A stretch of 64,000 nt of DNA. Origin: Marinobacter halophilus (lineage in GTDB: Bacteria > Pseudomonadota > Gammaproteobacteria > Pseudomonadales > Oleiphilaceae). The stretch lies in the NCBI RefSeq assembly GCF_003007685.1, contig NZ_PXNN01000017.1, positions 62,001-126,000 of the forward strand. The letters run 5' to 3'. Under the pieces are notes generated by a model. It saw only the letters and a program-made list of their open reading frames with translations. It was not told the origin of the DNA and made no database searches. The translations under genes were made by a program, and so were the position numbers. Within the stretch, counting starts at the first letter, position 1; every line of letters begins with the position of its first letter. Below are positions 8,848 to 17,899 of this stretch, piece after piece.

Positions 8848-11246
8848 ATGCTCCTGTAATTTCTCAAGGTTCCGGCAACAGCAACGTTGTTCAGAATCAA
8901 GATATTGTTATGACCATTGCCTCGGCCTGCGAGCGGATAGCGCCCATCTGGCCACTGGACCGGTGGATAGCAGTGAATCCCTGGTGGGGACATCGACAGC
9001 AGAAAATAGAAAATGCCGACGCGGAGCTCCGTACGCGCGCCAACACCGGCTTGCTGATGCCGCCAGACTTCTACCTGAATGCCTGGCAGGGCAGTCGCGT
9101 TCGCAGCGAAGATCTGATCAGGGCAGCCGGGGAACGGCAATTACAGGGAACTGCAGAAAGCTTGGTAACCCGTTTAAAAGCCGCTCGGCATCAGCGCAAT
9201 GGCGAACAAATGTCGCTGGCCTGCTCTGGTCGCCTTGAAAAGATAAGACAGCAGCTAGGCGGCCTATGTGCCCGTTATTTCGATAGCCGGCAAGGGCGAT
9301 GGCGGGCTGCAACGGAGGGTCGTGATCTTTATGATCTGTGGTTTGATCAGCAAACCCAGAGCGTCGGCTCGGGCAACGGTCACCTTGCAAGCCAACTGGC
9401 CCGCTTACCGAACAACTGGCAACAAGCCGCAGCCTTTGTTGTGGCCGAATTGCCCAGTGCCGATGCCCGGCTTGAAGCTGTGGTGCATCAGCTGTTGCTG
9501 CAGTTACTTGGCTGGTCGTCATGGTGCAGGGGTGAAGATTGGCGAGCCTGCCTTGAAGGTCGGTCACTAAACCTGTGCCCGCAACTCGCTACCATTTTAC
9601 TCGTGCATGAGTGGCTGGCAGCCAGCGAGCTTTCGGTGAGAGATCGCGGTGCCTGGCTGGACCAATGGTCAAGCCTGCGGTGGCTGACACAGGGTGATGA
9701 GTCTGCGCAAATTCTGTGGGTCTGGCACCGTGCCTATGAAATGACCTGGCAGCGGCAATTTCTCGAACGGCTGTGTTCCGTCAATAGCACTGAAAAACAG
9801 CTCGTTGCGACACCGGAGGTACAGGCGGCGTTCTGTATTGATGTCAGATCGGAAGTGCTTCGTCGCCACCTGGAGGCCTGCTATCCGAAAGCCGAAACCC
9901 TGGGTGTTGCCGGCTTCTTCGGTATGCCGGTGGTACACCAGGCACTGGGCCCGTCGGGTGGCGAGGCGCATTTGCCGGGATTGTTGGCCCCGGTTTACCG
10001 TTTCGGTGAAACCCTGGGGAGTGCGGCCGCTGACCGAGTCCTGAACCTAAAGCTGGATGGTCGCGAACAGGTGCGTGAATCCGTCAGGGGCGCAAAGTAT
10101 TCCAGCCTCTCCACTTTTACTCTGGTGGAAACCACTGGTCTGGCCTGGGCCTGGAAGCTCATCCGCGACAGCCTTCACCATAACCCGTCAAAACAACCGA
10201 AATCTTCCGAGGGACGGCTGTTTCATTGTTATGGCGGCGACCCGCTGTCAGATCGTGAACGAGTCGACCTGGCCGAAGGGCTGCTCAGAGCAATGTCACT
10301 GACTCGCAGATTTGCCAGTTTGTTGTTGCTGGTAGGCCACGGCGCTCATACCGACAATAACCCGAATGAAGCGGGCTTGGCCTGCGGTGCCTGTGGCGGT
10401 AAAAATGGTGGGCTCAACGCCAGTATTGCGGCGGGTTTGCTGAATGATCGTAGCGTTCGTGCGGGTCTTGCTGAAAGGGGTATTGTTCTGCCTGACAGCT
10501 CTCTGGTGCTTGCCGCCGAGCATTGCACAGTCACGGATGAAGTGAGGATTTTGGCAGGCTCTGGTATTCCGGAAAGTCATCAGCGGATCTATACAGATCT
10601 GGTGAATCAGCTGCAGGTGGCAGCTAATAGCAGTCGCCGGGAACGGGCCACGGCGCTGCAGCTTAACGGCCACACCGATCAGCAACTGCATGCGGCCATG
10701 AAGCTTCGCACACGCAATTGGGCAGAGGTACGCCCCGAATGGGGTCTTGCGAACAACGCCGCCATGATTATTGGCTCCAGGCACATGACCCGGGGGCTCG
10801 ATTTGGGTGGCCGCTGCTTTCTTCATGACTACAACCCGGACCTGGATCAAGACGGCTCGGTGCTGGCAGCACTGATGTCGGCACCGATGGTGGTAGCCAA
10901 TTGGATTAACCTTCAGTACTTTGCGTCCGTCACCCAACCTTCGGTGTATGGGGCTGGCAACAAACTGCTGCATTCGGTGGTGGGCGGTAACCTGGGGGTG
11001 ATCGAGGGCAACGGCGCGGACCTGCGCATTGGCCTGCCATGGCAATCTGTGCACGATGGCGAGCGTTGGCGCCATGAGCCAATGCGGTTAACGGTCCTGA
11101 TTCATGCCCCGGCTGAACGCATCGAACAGGTCCTTTGCGCGCAGCCGGACGTCAAAGCCCTGGTTGATAACCAGTGGCTCTGGCTCTGGCGGGCGGGCGA
11201 CAAGGGCGTCGTGCAATACCGAGACGGAGATTGGTTGCCGATATAG
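8844..11246 (+). CDS. dabA: DabA, zinc-dependent carbonic-anhydrase-like subunit of DIC pump
   Basis: An 800-residue protein of the former DUF2309/UPF0753 family. The beta-carbonic-anhydrase-like zinc site is intact: Cys331 and Asp333 in FCIDVRSE, then His499 in LVGHGAH and Cys514 in GLACGACGG. The spacing of His499 to Cys514 (15 residues) is the same as in the characterised Halothiobacillus protein as I remember it (H524, C539). DabA is peripheral on the cytoplasmic face and works with DabB to trap CO2 as bicarbonate. It is translationally coupled to dabB by a 4-bp overlap. It ends 3 bp from the convergent cysA stop, leaving no room for a separate terminator. In a heterotroph it could supply bicarbonate for anaplerosis and fatty acid synthesis. 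Confidence 0.95.
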   Translation: MNAPVISQGSGNSNVVQNQDIVMTIASACERIAPIWPLDRWIAVNPWWGHRQQKIENADAELRTRANTGLLMPPDFYLNAWQGSRVRSEDLIRAAGERQLQGTAESLVTRLKAARHQRNGEQMSLACSGRLEKIRQQLGGLCARYFDSRQGRWRAATEGRDLYDLWFDQQTQSVGSGNGHLASQLARLPNNWQQAAAFVVAELPSADARLEAVVHQLLLQLLGWSSWCRGEDWRACLEGRSLNLCPQLATILLVHEWLAASELSVRDRGAWLDQWSSLRWLTQGDESAQILWVWHRAYEMTWQRQFLERLCSVNSTEKQLVATPEVQAAFCIDVRSEVLRRHLEACYPKAETLGVAGFFGMPVVHQALGPSGGEAHLPGLLAPVYRFGETLGSAAADRVLNLKLDGREQVRESVRGAKYSSLSTFTLVETTGLAWAWKLIRDSLHHNPSKQPKSSEGRLFHCYGGDPLSDRERVDLAEGLLRAMSLTRRFASLLLLVGHGAHTDNNPNEAGLACGACGGKNGGLNASIAAGLLNDRSVRAGLAERGIVLPDSSLVLAAEHCTVTDEVRILAGSGIPESHQRIYTDLVNQLQVAANSSRRERATALQLNGHTDQQLHAAMKLRTRNWAEVRPEWGLANNAAMIIGSRHMTRGLDLGGRCFLHDYNPDLDQDGSVLAALMSAPMVVANWINLQYFASVTQPSVYGAGNKLLHSVVGGNLGVIEGNGADLRIGLPWQSVHDGERWRHEPMRLTVLIHAPAERIEQVLCAQPDVKALVDNQWLWLWRAGDKGVVQYRDGDWLPI

Positions 11247-11249
11247 CTG

Positions 11250-12371
11250 CTAAATGTTGCAGGCTTTTGCCACGTCCCGACAATGCCAGTCCACGGTTTT
11301 GGGCTGGCCATTGTCGCCCGAGAACAGGTGGCCGATGTCCGGGACGCCATACCAGAGCTCACCGCGGCTCGGGTTCTGGCGGGCAAACTCGTTGTGACTC
11401 ATGCCCACTTCCCAGATTTCATTGCTCTGCCAGCCTTCGGGTACCAGCTCGATGCGAACTTCCGAACCGATCAGGCTGACCGCGTCAATCCGCAGTGGAA
11501 GCCGCGCATGGGCGTCGGGGGCCCGCGCCAGATGCACCTCATGGGGCCGCAGGTACAGCTGGGCTTCCTGCTCAGACCGGTTGCCCGGTAGTGATACCCA
11601 GGCATCGCCTTGCACCAGTTTTTGCCCTCTGACCACGCCGGACAGCACATTGACGTGGCCCAGAAAATCGAAGACAAATCGGCTTTCTGGCTTGGCGTAA
11701 AGCTCTGTCGGCGTGTTGACCTGTTCTACCTGGCCCTGGCTCATGACCACCACCTGATCGGAAAGCTCCAGCGCTTCCTCCTGGTCGTGGGTCACAAAGA
11801 TGCTGGTGAAATGGAATTCGTCATGCAGCGCCCGAAGCCAGCGCCGGAGATCCTTGCGAACCTTGGCATCAAGCGCACCAAACGGCTCGTCCAACAGCAG
11901 AATCCGCGGTTGGGTGGCCAGGGCTCTTGCCAGCGCAACTCGTTGCTTCTGACCACCAGACAGCTGGGCGGGGTATCGGTCTGCCAGCTGTGGCAGCTGG
12001 ATCATTTCCAGTAATTTGGCCACTCGTTGCCGAATTTCCGGTTTGGACGGCCGTTGCCGGCGAGGCAGGGATTCCAGGCCAAAGGCTATGTTCTCGGCCA
12101 CGGTGAGGTGGCGGAACAGCGCGTAGTGCTGAAAGACGAAGCCGATATTACGATTCCGCACATGCAGGCTGCTAACGTCTTCACCGCCAAACAGGATGCG
12201 GCCAGAGTCGGACGACTCCAGACCGGCGATGATTCTCAAGAGCGTGGTCTTGCCCGAGCCGGACGGGCCGAGCAGGGCGGTCAGTTTTCCCTCGGGAATC
12301 TCAAGGGCAACATCCCGCAAGGCCTGGAAACGACCAAAGGTTTTAGAAATCCGGTCTATGGTGATGCTCAT
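11250..12371 (-). CDS. cysA: Sulfate/thiosulfate ABC transporter ATPase CysA
   Basis: A 373-residue ATPase, the usual CysA length. Walker A is GPSGSGKTT (about 35-43), the signature is LSGGQKQR (about 139), Walker B is [16 protein letters not shown], followed by the switch HDQEEALE. The C-terminal 120 residues form the TOBE-like regulatory domain with [13 protein letters not shown]. It powers import of sulfate or thiosulfate through CysT and CysW. It is the last gene of a minus-strand operon sbp-cysT-cysW-cysA, and its ATG directly abuts the cysW stop codon. No molybdate features are seen, and the full cys gene set around it supports sulfate. Confidence 0.95.
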   Translation of the reverse strand: MSITIDRISKTFGRFQALRDVALEIPEGKLTALLGPSGSGKTTLLRIIAGLESSDSGRILFGGEDVSSLHVRNRNIGFVFQHYALFRHLTVAENIAFGLESLPRRQRPSKPEIRQRVAKLLEMIQLPQLADRYPAQLSGGQKQRVALARALATQPRILLLDEPFGALDAKVRKDLRRWLRALHDEFHFTSIFVTHDQEEALELSDQVVVMSQGQVEQVNTPTELYAKPESRFVFDFLGHVNVLSGVVRGQKLVQGDAWVSLPGNRSEQEAQLYLRPHEVHLARAPDAHARLPLRIDAVSLIGSEVRIELVPEGWQSNEIWEVGMSHNEFARQNPSRGELWYGVPDIGHLFSGDNGQPKTVDWHCRDVAKACNI

Positions 12372-13229
12372 CTAGGACACCTCCTTTTCGGGCGTCGATA
12401 CGATAGGTCGGGATTGCCGCCATTCGACAAAGGCTTTGACCACCAGAGTCAGCATGGCAATGGCCGCCAACAAGGACGCACTGGCAAAGGCACCGACAAC
12501 GTTATAATCCTGATAAAGTAGTTCAACATGCAGCGGTAACGTATTGGTTTCACCGCGAACGTTACCTGAAACAACCGACACCGCGCCGAACTCACCAACT
12601 GCGCGGGCGTTGGTCAGAACCACCCCGTAGATCAACGCCCACTTGATGTTCGGCAGGGTGATCTTGCGGAAAATTCGCCAGCCTGAGGCGCCAAGAACCA
12701 CACCGGCCTCTTCTTCTTCACTGCCTTGTTGCTGCATGAGCGGAATCAGTTCGCGAGCCACAAACGGGCAGGTGACAAACACTGTGACCATCACGATACC
12801 TGGCCAGGAAAACATCAGTTGCACATCGTAGTTGGCCAGCCAGCCACCAAGCCAACCGTTACGGCCATAGAGCAGAAGGTACAACAGACCAGCGATGACC
12901 GGCGACACGGCAAACGGAATATCGATCAGCGTGATCAGCAGCTTACGACCCGGAAAGTGGAACCGGGTAACCGACCAGGCCAGGGCGGTTCCGAACACCA
13001 GATTCAGCGGTACCGTCAGTGCTGCGACAAACAGGGTCAAACCAATGGCGTGCAGGGTGTACTGGTCAGTGACGTTGTCAGCAAAGGTCGACCAGCCTGC
13101 GCTCAAGGCCTGGGCAAAGATCACCACAACCGGAATGACCAGCATGAACATGGCCAGCAGCAGAGCCGTGCCGATCAGCGAGCGGCGAACCCAGGGCTGG
13201 TCACCAACGCGGCGGTGAGCATTGGCCAT
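12372..13229 (-). CDS. cysW: Sulfate ABC transporter permease CysW
   Basis: A 285-residue inner membrane permease with six predicted membrane segments. The cytoplasmic EAA loop is EEEEAGVVLGASGWRIFRKI followed by TLPNIKWAL, which docks on CysA. The sequence WSVTRFHFPGRKLLITLIDI is typical of CysW/CysT-type permeases. It pairs with CysT to form the channel. It lies directly between cysT and cysA with no spacing, so translation is probably coupled. Confidence 0.94.
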   Translation of the reverse strand: MANAHRRVGDQPWVRRSLIGTALLLAMFMLVIPVVVIFAQALSAGWSTFADNVTDQYTLHAIGLTLFVAALTVPLNLVFGTALAWSVTRFHFPGRKLLITLIDIPFAVSPVIAGLLYLLLYGRNGWLGGWLANYDVQLMFSWPGIVMVTVFVTCPFVARELIPLMQQQGSEEEEAGVVLGASGWRIFRKITLPNIKWALIYGVVLTNARAVGEFGAVSVVSGNVRGETNTLPLHVELLYQDYNVVGAFASASLLAAIAMLTLVVKAFVEWRQSRPIVSTPEKEVS

Positions 13230-14102
13230 CTAGCGACCCTCCAGGCGGCGCAGGTAGCGGCCCTGCCACAGGTTAATGGCAAACAGCAGTACCAGGGACG
13301 CCAGCAACACGACGGAGGCTATGGCACTGGCGGCGGCGTAGTCGTATTCCTGCAGACGGATAAACACCATCAGACTGGTCACTTCACTGACGTAAGGGGT
13401 ATTGCCGGCGATAAAAATAATGGCGCCGAACTCGCCCAGACTGCGGGTAAAGGACAGCGCGATCCCGGTCACTAACGCCGGCCACAGCGATGGAAAGATG
13501 ACCTTGCGGAAAACCCGGCCATCGCTTGCACCCAGACTCACAGCGGCTTCTTCATCTGCCGGTGACAGCTCTTCCAGCACCGGCTGAACGGTGCGCACCA
13601 CAAACGGAATGCTGGTAAACGCCATGGCGACGACAATGCCCAGGGGGGTAAACGCGACCTCGATGCCCAGTTTCGCCAACCACTGCCCGTACCAGCCGTT
13701 CTGAGCGAACAGCGTGGCCAGAGTGATGCCAGCGACGGCGGTGGGGAGCGCAAACGGCAAATCGACAAAGGCATCCACGATGCGTTTGCCGGGGAATTCG
13801 TAGCGTACCAGTATCCACGCCAGCAGCAGGCCAAAAAAGCCGTTGAAGAGTGAGGCGGCCAGCGCGGTCCACAGTGTCACCTTGTAGGATTCCACCACTC
13901 GAGGGTCGGTAATGGTGAACACAAACTGGTCCCAGGTCATGCCCGAGGTTTCAATTACCAGGCCGGTGATGGGCAGGAGCAGAACCAGGCTGACAAAAAA
14001 CAACGAAATGCCGAGGCTGAGACCAAACCCCGGCAAGACTCGTTTACTGCGACCTGAAAAGCGCCGCACGGGGGCGACGCTGGGGTTGGCGGATGCAGAC
14101 AT
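13230..14102 (-). CDS. cysT: Sulfate ABC transporter permease CysT (CysU)
   Basis: A 290-residue permease with six membrane segments. It has the sequences VDLPFALPTAVAGITLATLF and the EAA loop DEEAAVSLGASDGRVFRKVI, both characteristic of CysT. It forms a heterodimeric channel with CysW. The basic N-terminus (RRFSGRSKRVLPGFG) lies in the cytoplasm. The gene follows sbp by 9 bp and abuts cysW, in the standard order for this operon. Confidence 0.94.
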   Translation of the reverse strand: MSASANPSVAPVRRFSGRSKRVLPGFGLSLGISLFFVSLVLLLPITGLVIETSGMTWDQFVFTITDPRVVESYKVTLWTALAASLFNGFFGLLLAWILVRYEFPGKRIVDAFVDLPFALPTAVAGITLATLFAQNGWYGQWLAKLGIEVAFTPLGIVVAMAFTSIPFVVRTVQPVLEELSPADEEAAVSLGASDGRVFRKVIFPSLWPALVTGIALSFTRSLGEFGAIIFIAGNTPYVSEVTSLMVFIRLQEYDYAAASAIASVVLLASLVLLFAINLWQGRYLRRLEGR

Positions 14103-14111
14103 GGCAGCCCC

Positions 14112-15116
14112 TTATCGACGCCGTTGCAGCTGGTCCAGCTTGCCGCCGCTGGCAAAGTGGTCTGCCATGGCCTTCTCCCAGCCGCCGGCGATGTCATCGA
14201 TGGACTTGAGCTTCAGATCCCGGAAGCGATCCTTGTTTTCCTGTTTCACCGTTTCGTTGTGAACGCGGTAATTGAAGCCCGCCAGTAACCGCTGGGAGTC
14301 TTCAGAATACAGGTGTGTCAGGTATTCTTTTGCCAGCGCTTCGGTGTCGTTCTGTTTAACGTAATCGTCGATCCAGGTGACCGGGAACTCAGCGAGAAAG
14401 CTGACACTCGGGGTGATGACCAGGTACTCGCCATCTTCAAAGCGATCGGCAAGGTTCAACACTTCAGACTCGAAGGTCAGCAGGGCATCGCCAATACCGC
14501 GCTCGATGAAGGTGGTGGTTGCGCCGCGACCGCCGCTGTCGAACACCCGCACCTGACCAAGAAACGCGGACAGAAACTCGTCAATGCTTGCCTGATCATC
14601 TCCGAATTCATCCTGAGCGTATCCAAGAGCCGCCAGATAGGTATAACGACCGTTACCGGAGGTTTTCGGGTTCGGCATCACCAAGGCAACATCCTCACGA
14701 ACCAGATCATCCCAGTTCTGGATGTTCTTCGGGTTATCCTTTCTGACCAGGAACGCCATGGTTGAATAGTAGGGGGAGCTGTTGTTTGGCAGACGTTCCG
14801 CCCAGTTTTCCGGAATCAGGCCGCCGCGGGCATGCAGGATGTCGATGTCGGTAACCTGATTAAAGGTCGCGACGTCTGCTCTAAGTCCTTGAATAATGGC
14901 TTGGGCCTGACGCGAAGAACCCGCATGAGACTGCTTGACCTCGAGCGTCTCACCGGTCTTTTCCTGCCAGTGTTTGCCGAATTCTACGTTGTAAGCGGCG
15001 AAGAGTTCCCGGGCGATGTCGTAAGACGTGTTGAGAAGCTCCCGGTCGGCCGCGAGTGCCGGTTGGGCGGAGAGCAGGGCAGCGCCCAGTGCAAATCCTT
15101 TGAACAGTTGTTTCAT
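14112..15116 (-). CDS. sbp: Periplasmic sulfate-binding protein
   Basis: A 334-residue protein with a clear Sec signal peptide (MKQLFKGFALGAALLSAQPA, cut near ALAAD). Mature-protein motifs of Sbp/CysP are visible: NTSYDIARELFAAYN, KQSHAGSSRQAQAIIQGL, ADVATFNQVTDID, NPKTSGNGRYTYLAALGYA and DSGGRGATTTF. The S-G-S/R residues in these loops bind the sulfate oxyanion. It delivers sulfate to CysT/CysW. It is the first gene of the minus-strand operon, with GAGGAGCTC just before the ATG. The AT-rich 119 bp upstream probably holds a CysB-controlled promoter, but I could not define a site. Confidence 0.94.
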   Translation of the reverse strand: MKQLFKGFALGAALLSAQPALAADRELLNTSYDIARELFAAYNVEFGKHWQEKTGETLEVKQSHAGSSRQAQAIIQGLRADVATFNQVTDIDILHARGGLIPENWAERLPNNSSPYYSTMAFLVRKDNPKNIQNWDDLVREDVALVMPNPKTSGNGRYTYLAALGYAQDEFGDDQASIDEFLSAFLGQVRVFDSGGRGATTTFIERGIGDALLTFESEVLNLADRFEDGEYLVITPSVSFLAEFPVTWIDDYVKQNDTEALAKEYLTHLYSEDSQRLLAGFNYRVHNETVKQENKDRFRDLKLKSIDDIAGGWEKAMADHFASGGKLDQLQRRR

Positions 15117-15235
15117 GGTGAGCTCCTCAGAACCAAAAAGATGAATCTGAGAAGTAATCTATCAAAGGTTTCTAAGAACTAAAAATATTAAAAATAAATA
15201 TTGAAATCGCTTTATGGAATATACATGACGGGTCA

Positions 15236-16204
15236 TCAATACTTTAATAAAGCTGAGCCCCAGGTAAAACCGCCGCCAAAGGCTTCAAGCAGCACAACCT
15301 GGCCGCGTTTGATTCGACCATCCCTGACGGCTTCATCCAACGCGAGAGGGATTGAGGCGGCCGAGGTGTTGCCATGGCGGTTTACTGTCATCACAACCTG
15401 GTCCATCGACATGTTGAGTTTGCGAGCCGTCGCGGTGATGATGCGCAGGTTAGCCTGGTGAGGCACCAGCCAGTCAATATCTGATTTCTGCATCTTATTG
15501 GCTTCGAGCGTTTCATCAACAATCTGGCCAAGGGTGTTAACCGCTACCTTGAACACCTCGTTACCTTTCATCTCAACGAAGGCCTGCCCCGCCTTGACGG
15601 CATCGAAGTTTGTGGCTACACCGCAGGGCACGTGCAGCAGTTCTTCGTAGCGGCCATCGGCATGCAGGTGGGTAGACAGAATGCCGGTTTCCTCATTGGC
15701 TTCCAGAATGACCGCGCCGGCACCGTCACCGAACAGCACGCAGGTAGTGCGGTCATCCCAGTTCAAAATTCTTGAAAATACTTCGGCACCAATGACCAGA
15801 GCCTTTTTGCTGGTGCCGGTACTGATGAATTTTTCAGCCATCGCCAGGGCGTAAACAAAGCCACTGCATACTGCCTGAATGTCAAAAGCAGGGCAGCCAT
15901 GAATGCCCAGACGTGCCTGAAGAATACAGGCGCAGCTGGGGAATACTTTGTCCGGCGTGGTGGTGGCAAAAATGATCAGGTCGATATCACTATTGGCGAT
16001 ACCCGCAGCTTCGATTGCACGAAGCGCAGCCTGTTCCGCAAGATCAACGGTGGTTTGACCGGGCAGGGCGATATGGCGCTGTTCAATACCGGTGCGATCA
16101 CGAATCCACTGGTCGGAGGTGTTTACCCGCTTTTCCAGATCGCGATTGGTAACAATGTTGTCCGGCAGGTAAGAACCGGTTCCGGCAATGCGTGCAAAAG
16201 TCAT
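15236..16204 (-). CDS. fabH: Beta-ketoacyl-ACP synthase III FabH
   Basis: A 322-residue thiolase-fold enzyme. The catalytic triad is intact: Cys113 in QAVCSGF, His249 in VPHQANLRI and Asn279 in RHGNTSAAS. The C-terminal [13 protein letters not shown] is typical of FabH. It condenses acetyl-CoA (or another short acyl-CoA) with malonyl-ACP to start fatty acid synthesis in the cytoplasm. The gene stands alone here and is not in the usual plsX-fabH-fabD cluster, so a second fabH may exist elsewhere. A specialised role, such as a different primer preference, is possible. Length and residues match the family well. Confidence 0.94.
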   Translation of the reverse strand: MTFARIAGTGSYLPDNIVTNRDLEKRVNTSDQWIRDRTGIEQRHIALPGQTTVDLAEQAALRAIEAAGIANSDIDLIIFATTTPDKVFPSCACILQARLGIHGCPAFDIQAVCSGFVYALAMAEKFISTGTSKKALVIGAEVFSRILNWDDRTTCVLFGDGAGAVILEANEETGILSTHLHADGRYEELLHVPCGVATNFDAVKAGQAFVEMKGNEVFKVAVNTLGQIVDETLEANKMQKSDIDWLVPHQANLRIITATARKLNMSMDQVVMTVNRHGNTSAASIPLALDEAVRDGRIKRGQVVLLEAFGGGFTWGSALLKY

Positions 16205-16289
16205 GCGTTGTATCCAGGGCCATATACGATAAACATAGACCCATGCTAACCCTTTGCAACCGGATTGGTTATTAGCGGATTGTCATAGT

Positions 16290-16322
16290 CTCCCCGGGTT
16301 ACCTGGTTAGGGGCCCGGGGAG
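16290..16322. repeat. GC-rich inverted repeat (possible terminator of the adh gene)
   Basis: CTCCCCGGG at 16290-16298 and CCCGGGGAG at 16314-16322 form a perfect 9-bp stem with a 15-nt loop, 15 bp past the end of the alcohol dehydrogenase gene. No T-run follows on either strand, so a classical intrinsic terminator is uncertain. Confidence 0.45.
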
Positions 16323-16336
16323 TCGACGCTGGGTGA

Positions 16337-17392
16337 TCAGCTGTCTTTGAGGGATTTCATGTCAATCACGAAGCGGTACTTCACGTCGCCTTTTTTCATG
16401 CGCTCATAAGCTTCGTTAATGTTATGGATATCGAGCATTTCGACATCACAGGTAATGTCGTGCTCGGCGCAGAAATCCAGCATCTCCTGTGTTTCCGGCA
16501 TGCCGCCGATCAGCGAGCCCGCAACCGTACGACGCTTGGTGACCAGCAGCCCAGCCTGTAAAGCCGGCTCCACCGGGGTCAGCAGTCCCACCAGAATATG
16601 GGTGCCGTCGTACTTCAGACACTTCAGGTATGGGTTGAAGTCGTGGGCGACGGGAATGGTGTCGAGCAGAAAATCGAATGACTCCGCCGCGGCTTTCATC
16701 TGGGCCTTGTCCGTGGAAATAATCACGTGATCTGCGCCCTGCTTTTTCGCTTCGGCCACCTTGGCTTCGGAACGGGTGAAAATGGTGACTTCGGCACCGA
16801 GCGCCTTGGCGAGCTTCACGCCCATATGGCCCAGACCGCCCATGCCGAGCACGCCCACTTTATGGCCTTTACCGACGTTGAAATGCTTGAGGGGCGAGTA
16901 GGTGGTAATGCCGGCACACAGAAGCGGTGCTGCACTGGCCGGGTCCAGCTTATCGGGCATGCGAACCACGAAGCGTTCACTGACCACGATCTTGTCGGAA
17001 TAGCCGCCGTGGGTGACCGTGCCGTCGTGCCGATCCAGACTGCCGTAGGTCATGGTGGAGCCTTCAAGGCAGTATTGCTCAAGCCCGGAATCGCAGGCAG
17101 AGCAGCTGCGACAGCTGTCTACCATGCAACCCACACCCACCAGATCACCAGGCTTGTAGGCGGCGACTTCAGGGCCAACCGCCGTTACCCGGCCAACAAT
17201 TTCATGGCCCGGTACCACAGGGTACTGGGAGCCGCCCCAGTCATTTTCGACGGTATGCAGGTCGCTGTGGCAAACGCCGCAGTAGTCGATTTCGATGGCG
17301 ACGTCATCGGTGCGCAATGCTCGCCGGTCAAAGGAGTAGGGCGCCAGGCCGGAAGTTGGACTGGTAGCTGCGTATGCGCGAGTGTTAGCCAT
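16337..17392 (-). CDS. Zinc-dependent NAD(P) alcohol dehydrogenase (CAD/YahK type)
   Basis: A 351-residue medium-chain dehydrogenase. The catalytic zinc site is in DYCGVCHSDLH and VPGHEIVGRV, the structural zinc site in CMVDSCRSCSACDSGLEQYC, and the dinucleotide fold has GVLGMGGLGHMGVKLAKALG. This pattern is that of the cinnamyl alcohol dehydrogenase/YahK branch, which reduces a range of aldehydes with NADPH. The preceding AAGGAG is a strong ribosome site 7 nt before the ATG. It is a monocistronic minus-strand gene. A broad aldehyde-detoxifying role is the best guess. Confidence 0.92.
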   Translation of the reverse strand: MANTRAYAATSPTSGLAPYSFDRRALRTDDVAIEIDYCGVCHSDLHTVENDWGGSQYPVVPGHEIVGRVTAVGPEVAAYKPGDLVGVGCMVDSCRSCSACDSGLEQYCLEGSTMTYGSLDRHDGTVTHGGYSDKIVVSERFVVRMPDKLDPASAAPLLCAGITTYSPLKHFNVGKGHKVGVLGMGGLGHMGVKLAKALGAEVTIFTRSEAKVAEAKKQGADHVIISTDKAQMKAAAESFDFLLDTIPVAHDFNPYLKCLKYDGTHILVGLLTPVEPALQAGLLVTKRRTVAGSLIGGMPETQEMLDFCAEHDITCDVEMLDIHNINEAYERMKKGDVKYRFVIDMKSLKDS

Positions 17393-17494
17393 TAAAGACT
17401 CCTTGATTAATTAGCTTGCTGAATTCCGTGCAAGATACGTAAACGATGTCATATAGACCATACCAGGTACAATCCGATGTTGCGTGATACCCCA

Positions 17495-17779
17495 TCACTC
17501 AGAGTCAGTGTCCGCCTGCTCACTCAATACTTCGGGCTTTTTCAGGGCCTTCTGGAACAGATCCTTGTTCTCCGCAATCAGCAGGGCACACTGCTCTGCG
17601 TATTCCTCCGGCATCGCCGGGATCTTTTTCTCCAGCCACAGCTGGATGTTTTCAGAAAGCTCGAGCATTTTATCCCGGGCATCGGCGTCAGCTTTAGTCG
17701 TGAAGAGCATCGAATCGGGGGTCTTGAGTGCCATTTCGAGTCCGTCGCGGTCTGAATAGAACAAAGATTGAACAGCCAT
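17495..17779 (-). CDS. yebG: YebG-like SOS-inducible small protein
   Basis: A 94-residue protein. It begins MAVQSLFYSDRDG and continues with LFTTKADADARDKMLELSEN, then LIAENKD, which lines up along its whole length with E. coli YebG (MAVE..., FTSKKEADAYDKMLDTAD..., LAEQKD). The molecular role of YebG is unknown; in E. coli it is induced by DNA damage. A near-ideal LexA box lies 31-46 bp upstream (17810-17825), which supports the assignment and predicts LexA control. The tail is acidic (EQADTDSE). It is a single gene between adh and the pyruvate-kinase-like gene. Confidence 0.85.
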   Translation of the reverse strand: MAVQSLFYSDRDGLEMALKTPDSMLFTTKADADARDKMLELSENIQLWLEKKIPAMPEEYAEQCALLIAENKDLFQKALKKPEVLSEQADTDSE

Positions 17780-17809
17780 TTAGAAGATTCCTCGCTGTTT
17801 TATGGATGA

Positions 17810-17825
17810 CTGTATAAATATACAG
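17810..17825. promoter_or_regulatory. LexA box upstream of the yebG-like gene
   Basis: CTGTATAAATATACAG matches the gammaproteobacterial SOS box CTGT-N8-ACAG perfectly at the conserved ends and has the AT-rich centre. It lies where the promoter of the yebG-like gene is expected. Confidence 0.88.
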
Positions 17826-17899
17826 CCCCATGATAGCGCACTCTGTTGCAGTTATCGAGGGGCTCACCGCACAAGCTTTTACTGGCGAAACTTACCCGC

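Noticed and set aside
10296-11075. 259-codon open frame antisense to dabA
   Set aside because: Shadow of dabA third-codon composition. The sense protein has complete catalytic motifs, the antisense one none.
11250-15116. Treating the sulfate operon as part of the selenium locus
   Set aside because: Sulfate transporters can carry selenate, but this operon lies 44 kb away and has the standard sulfate gene set.
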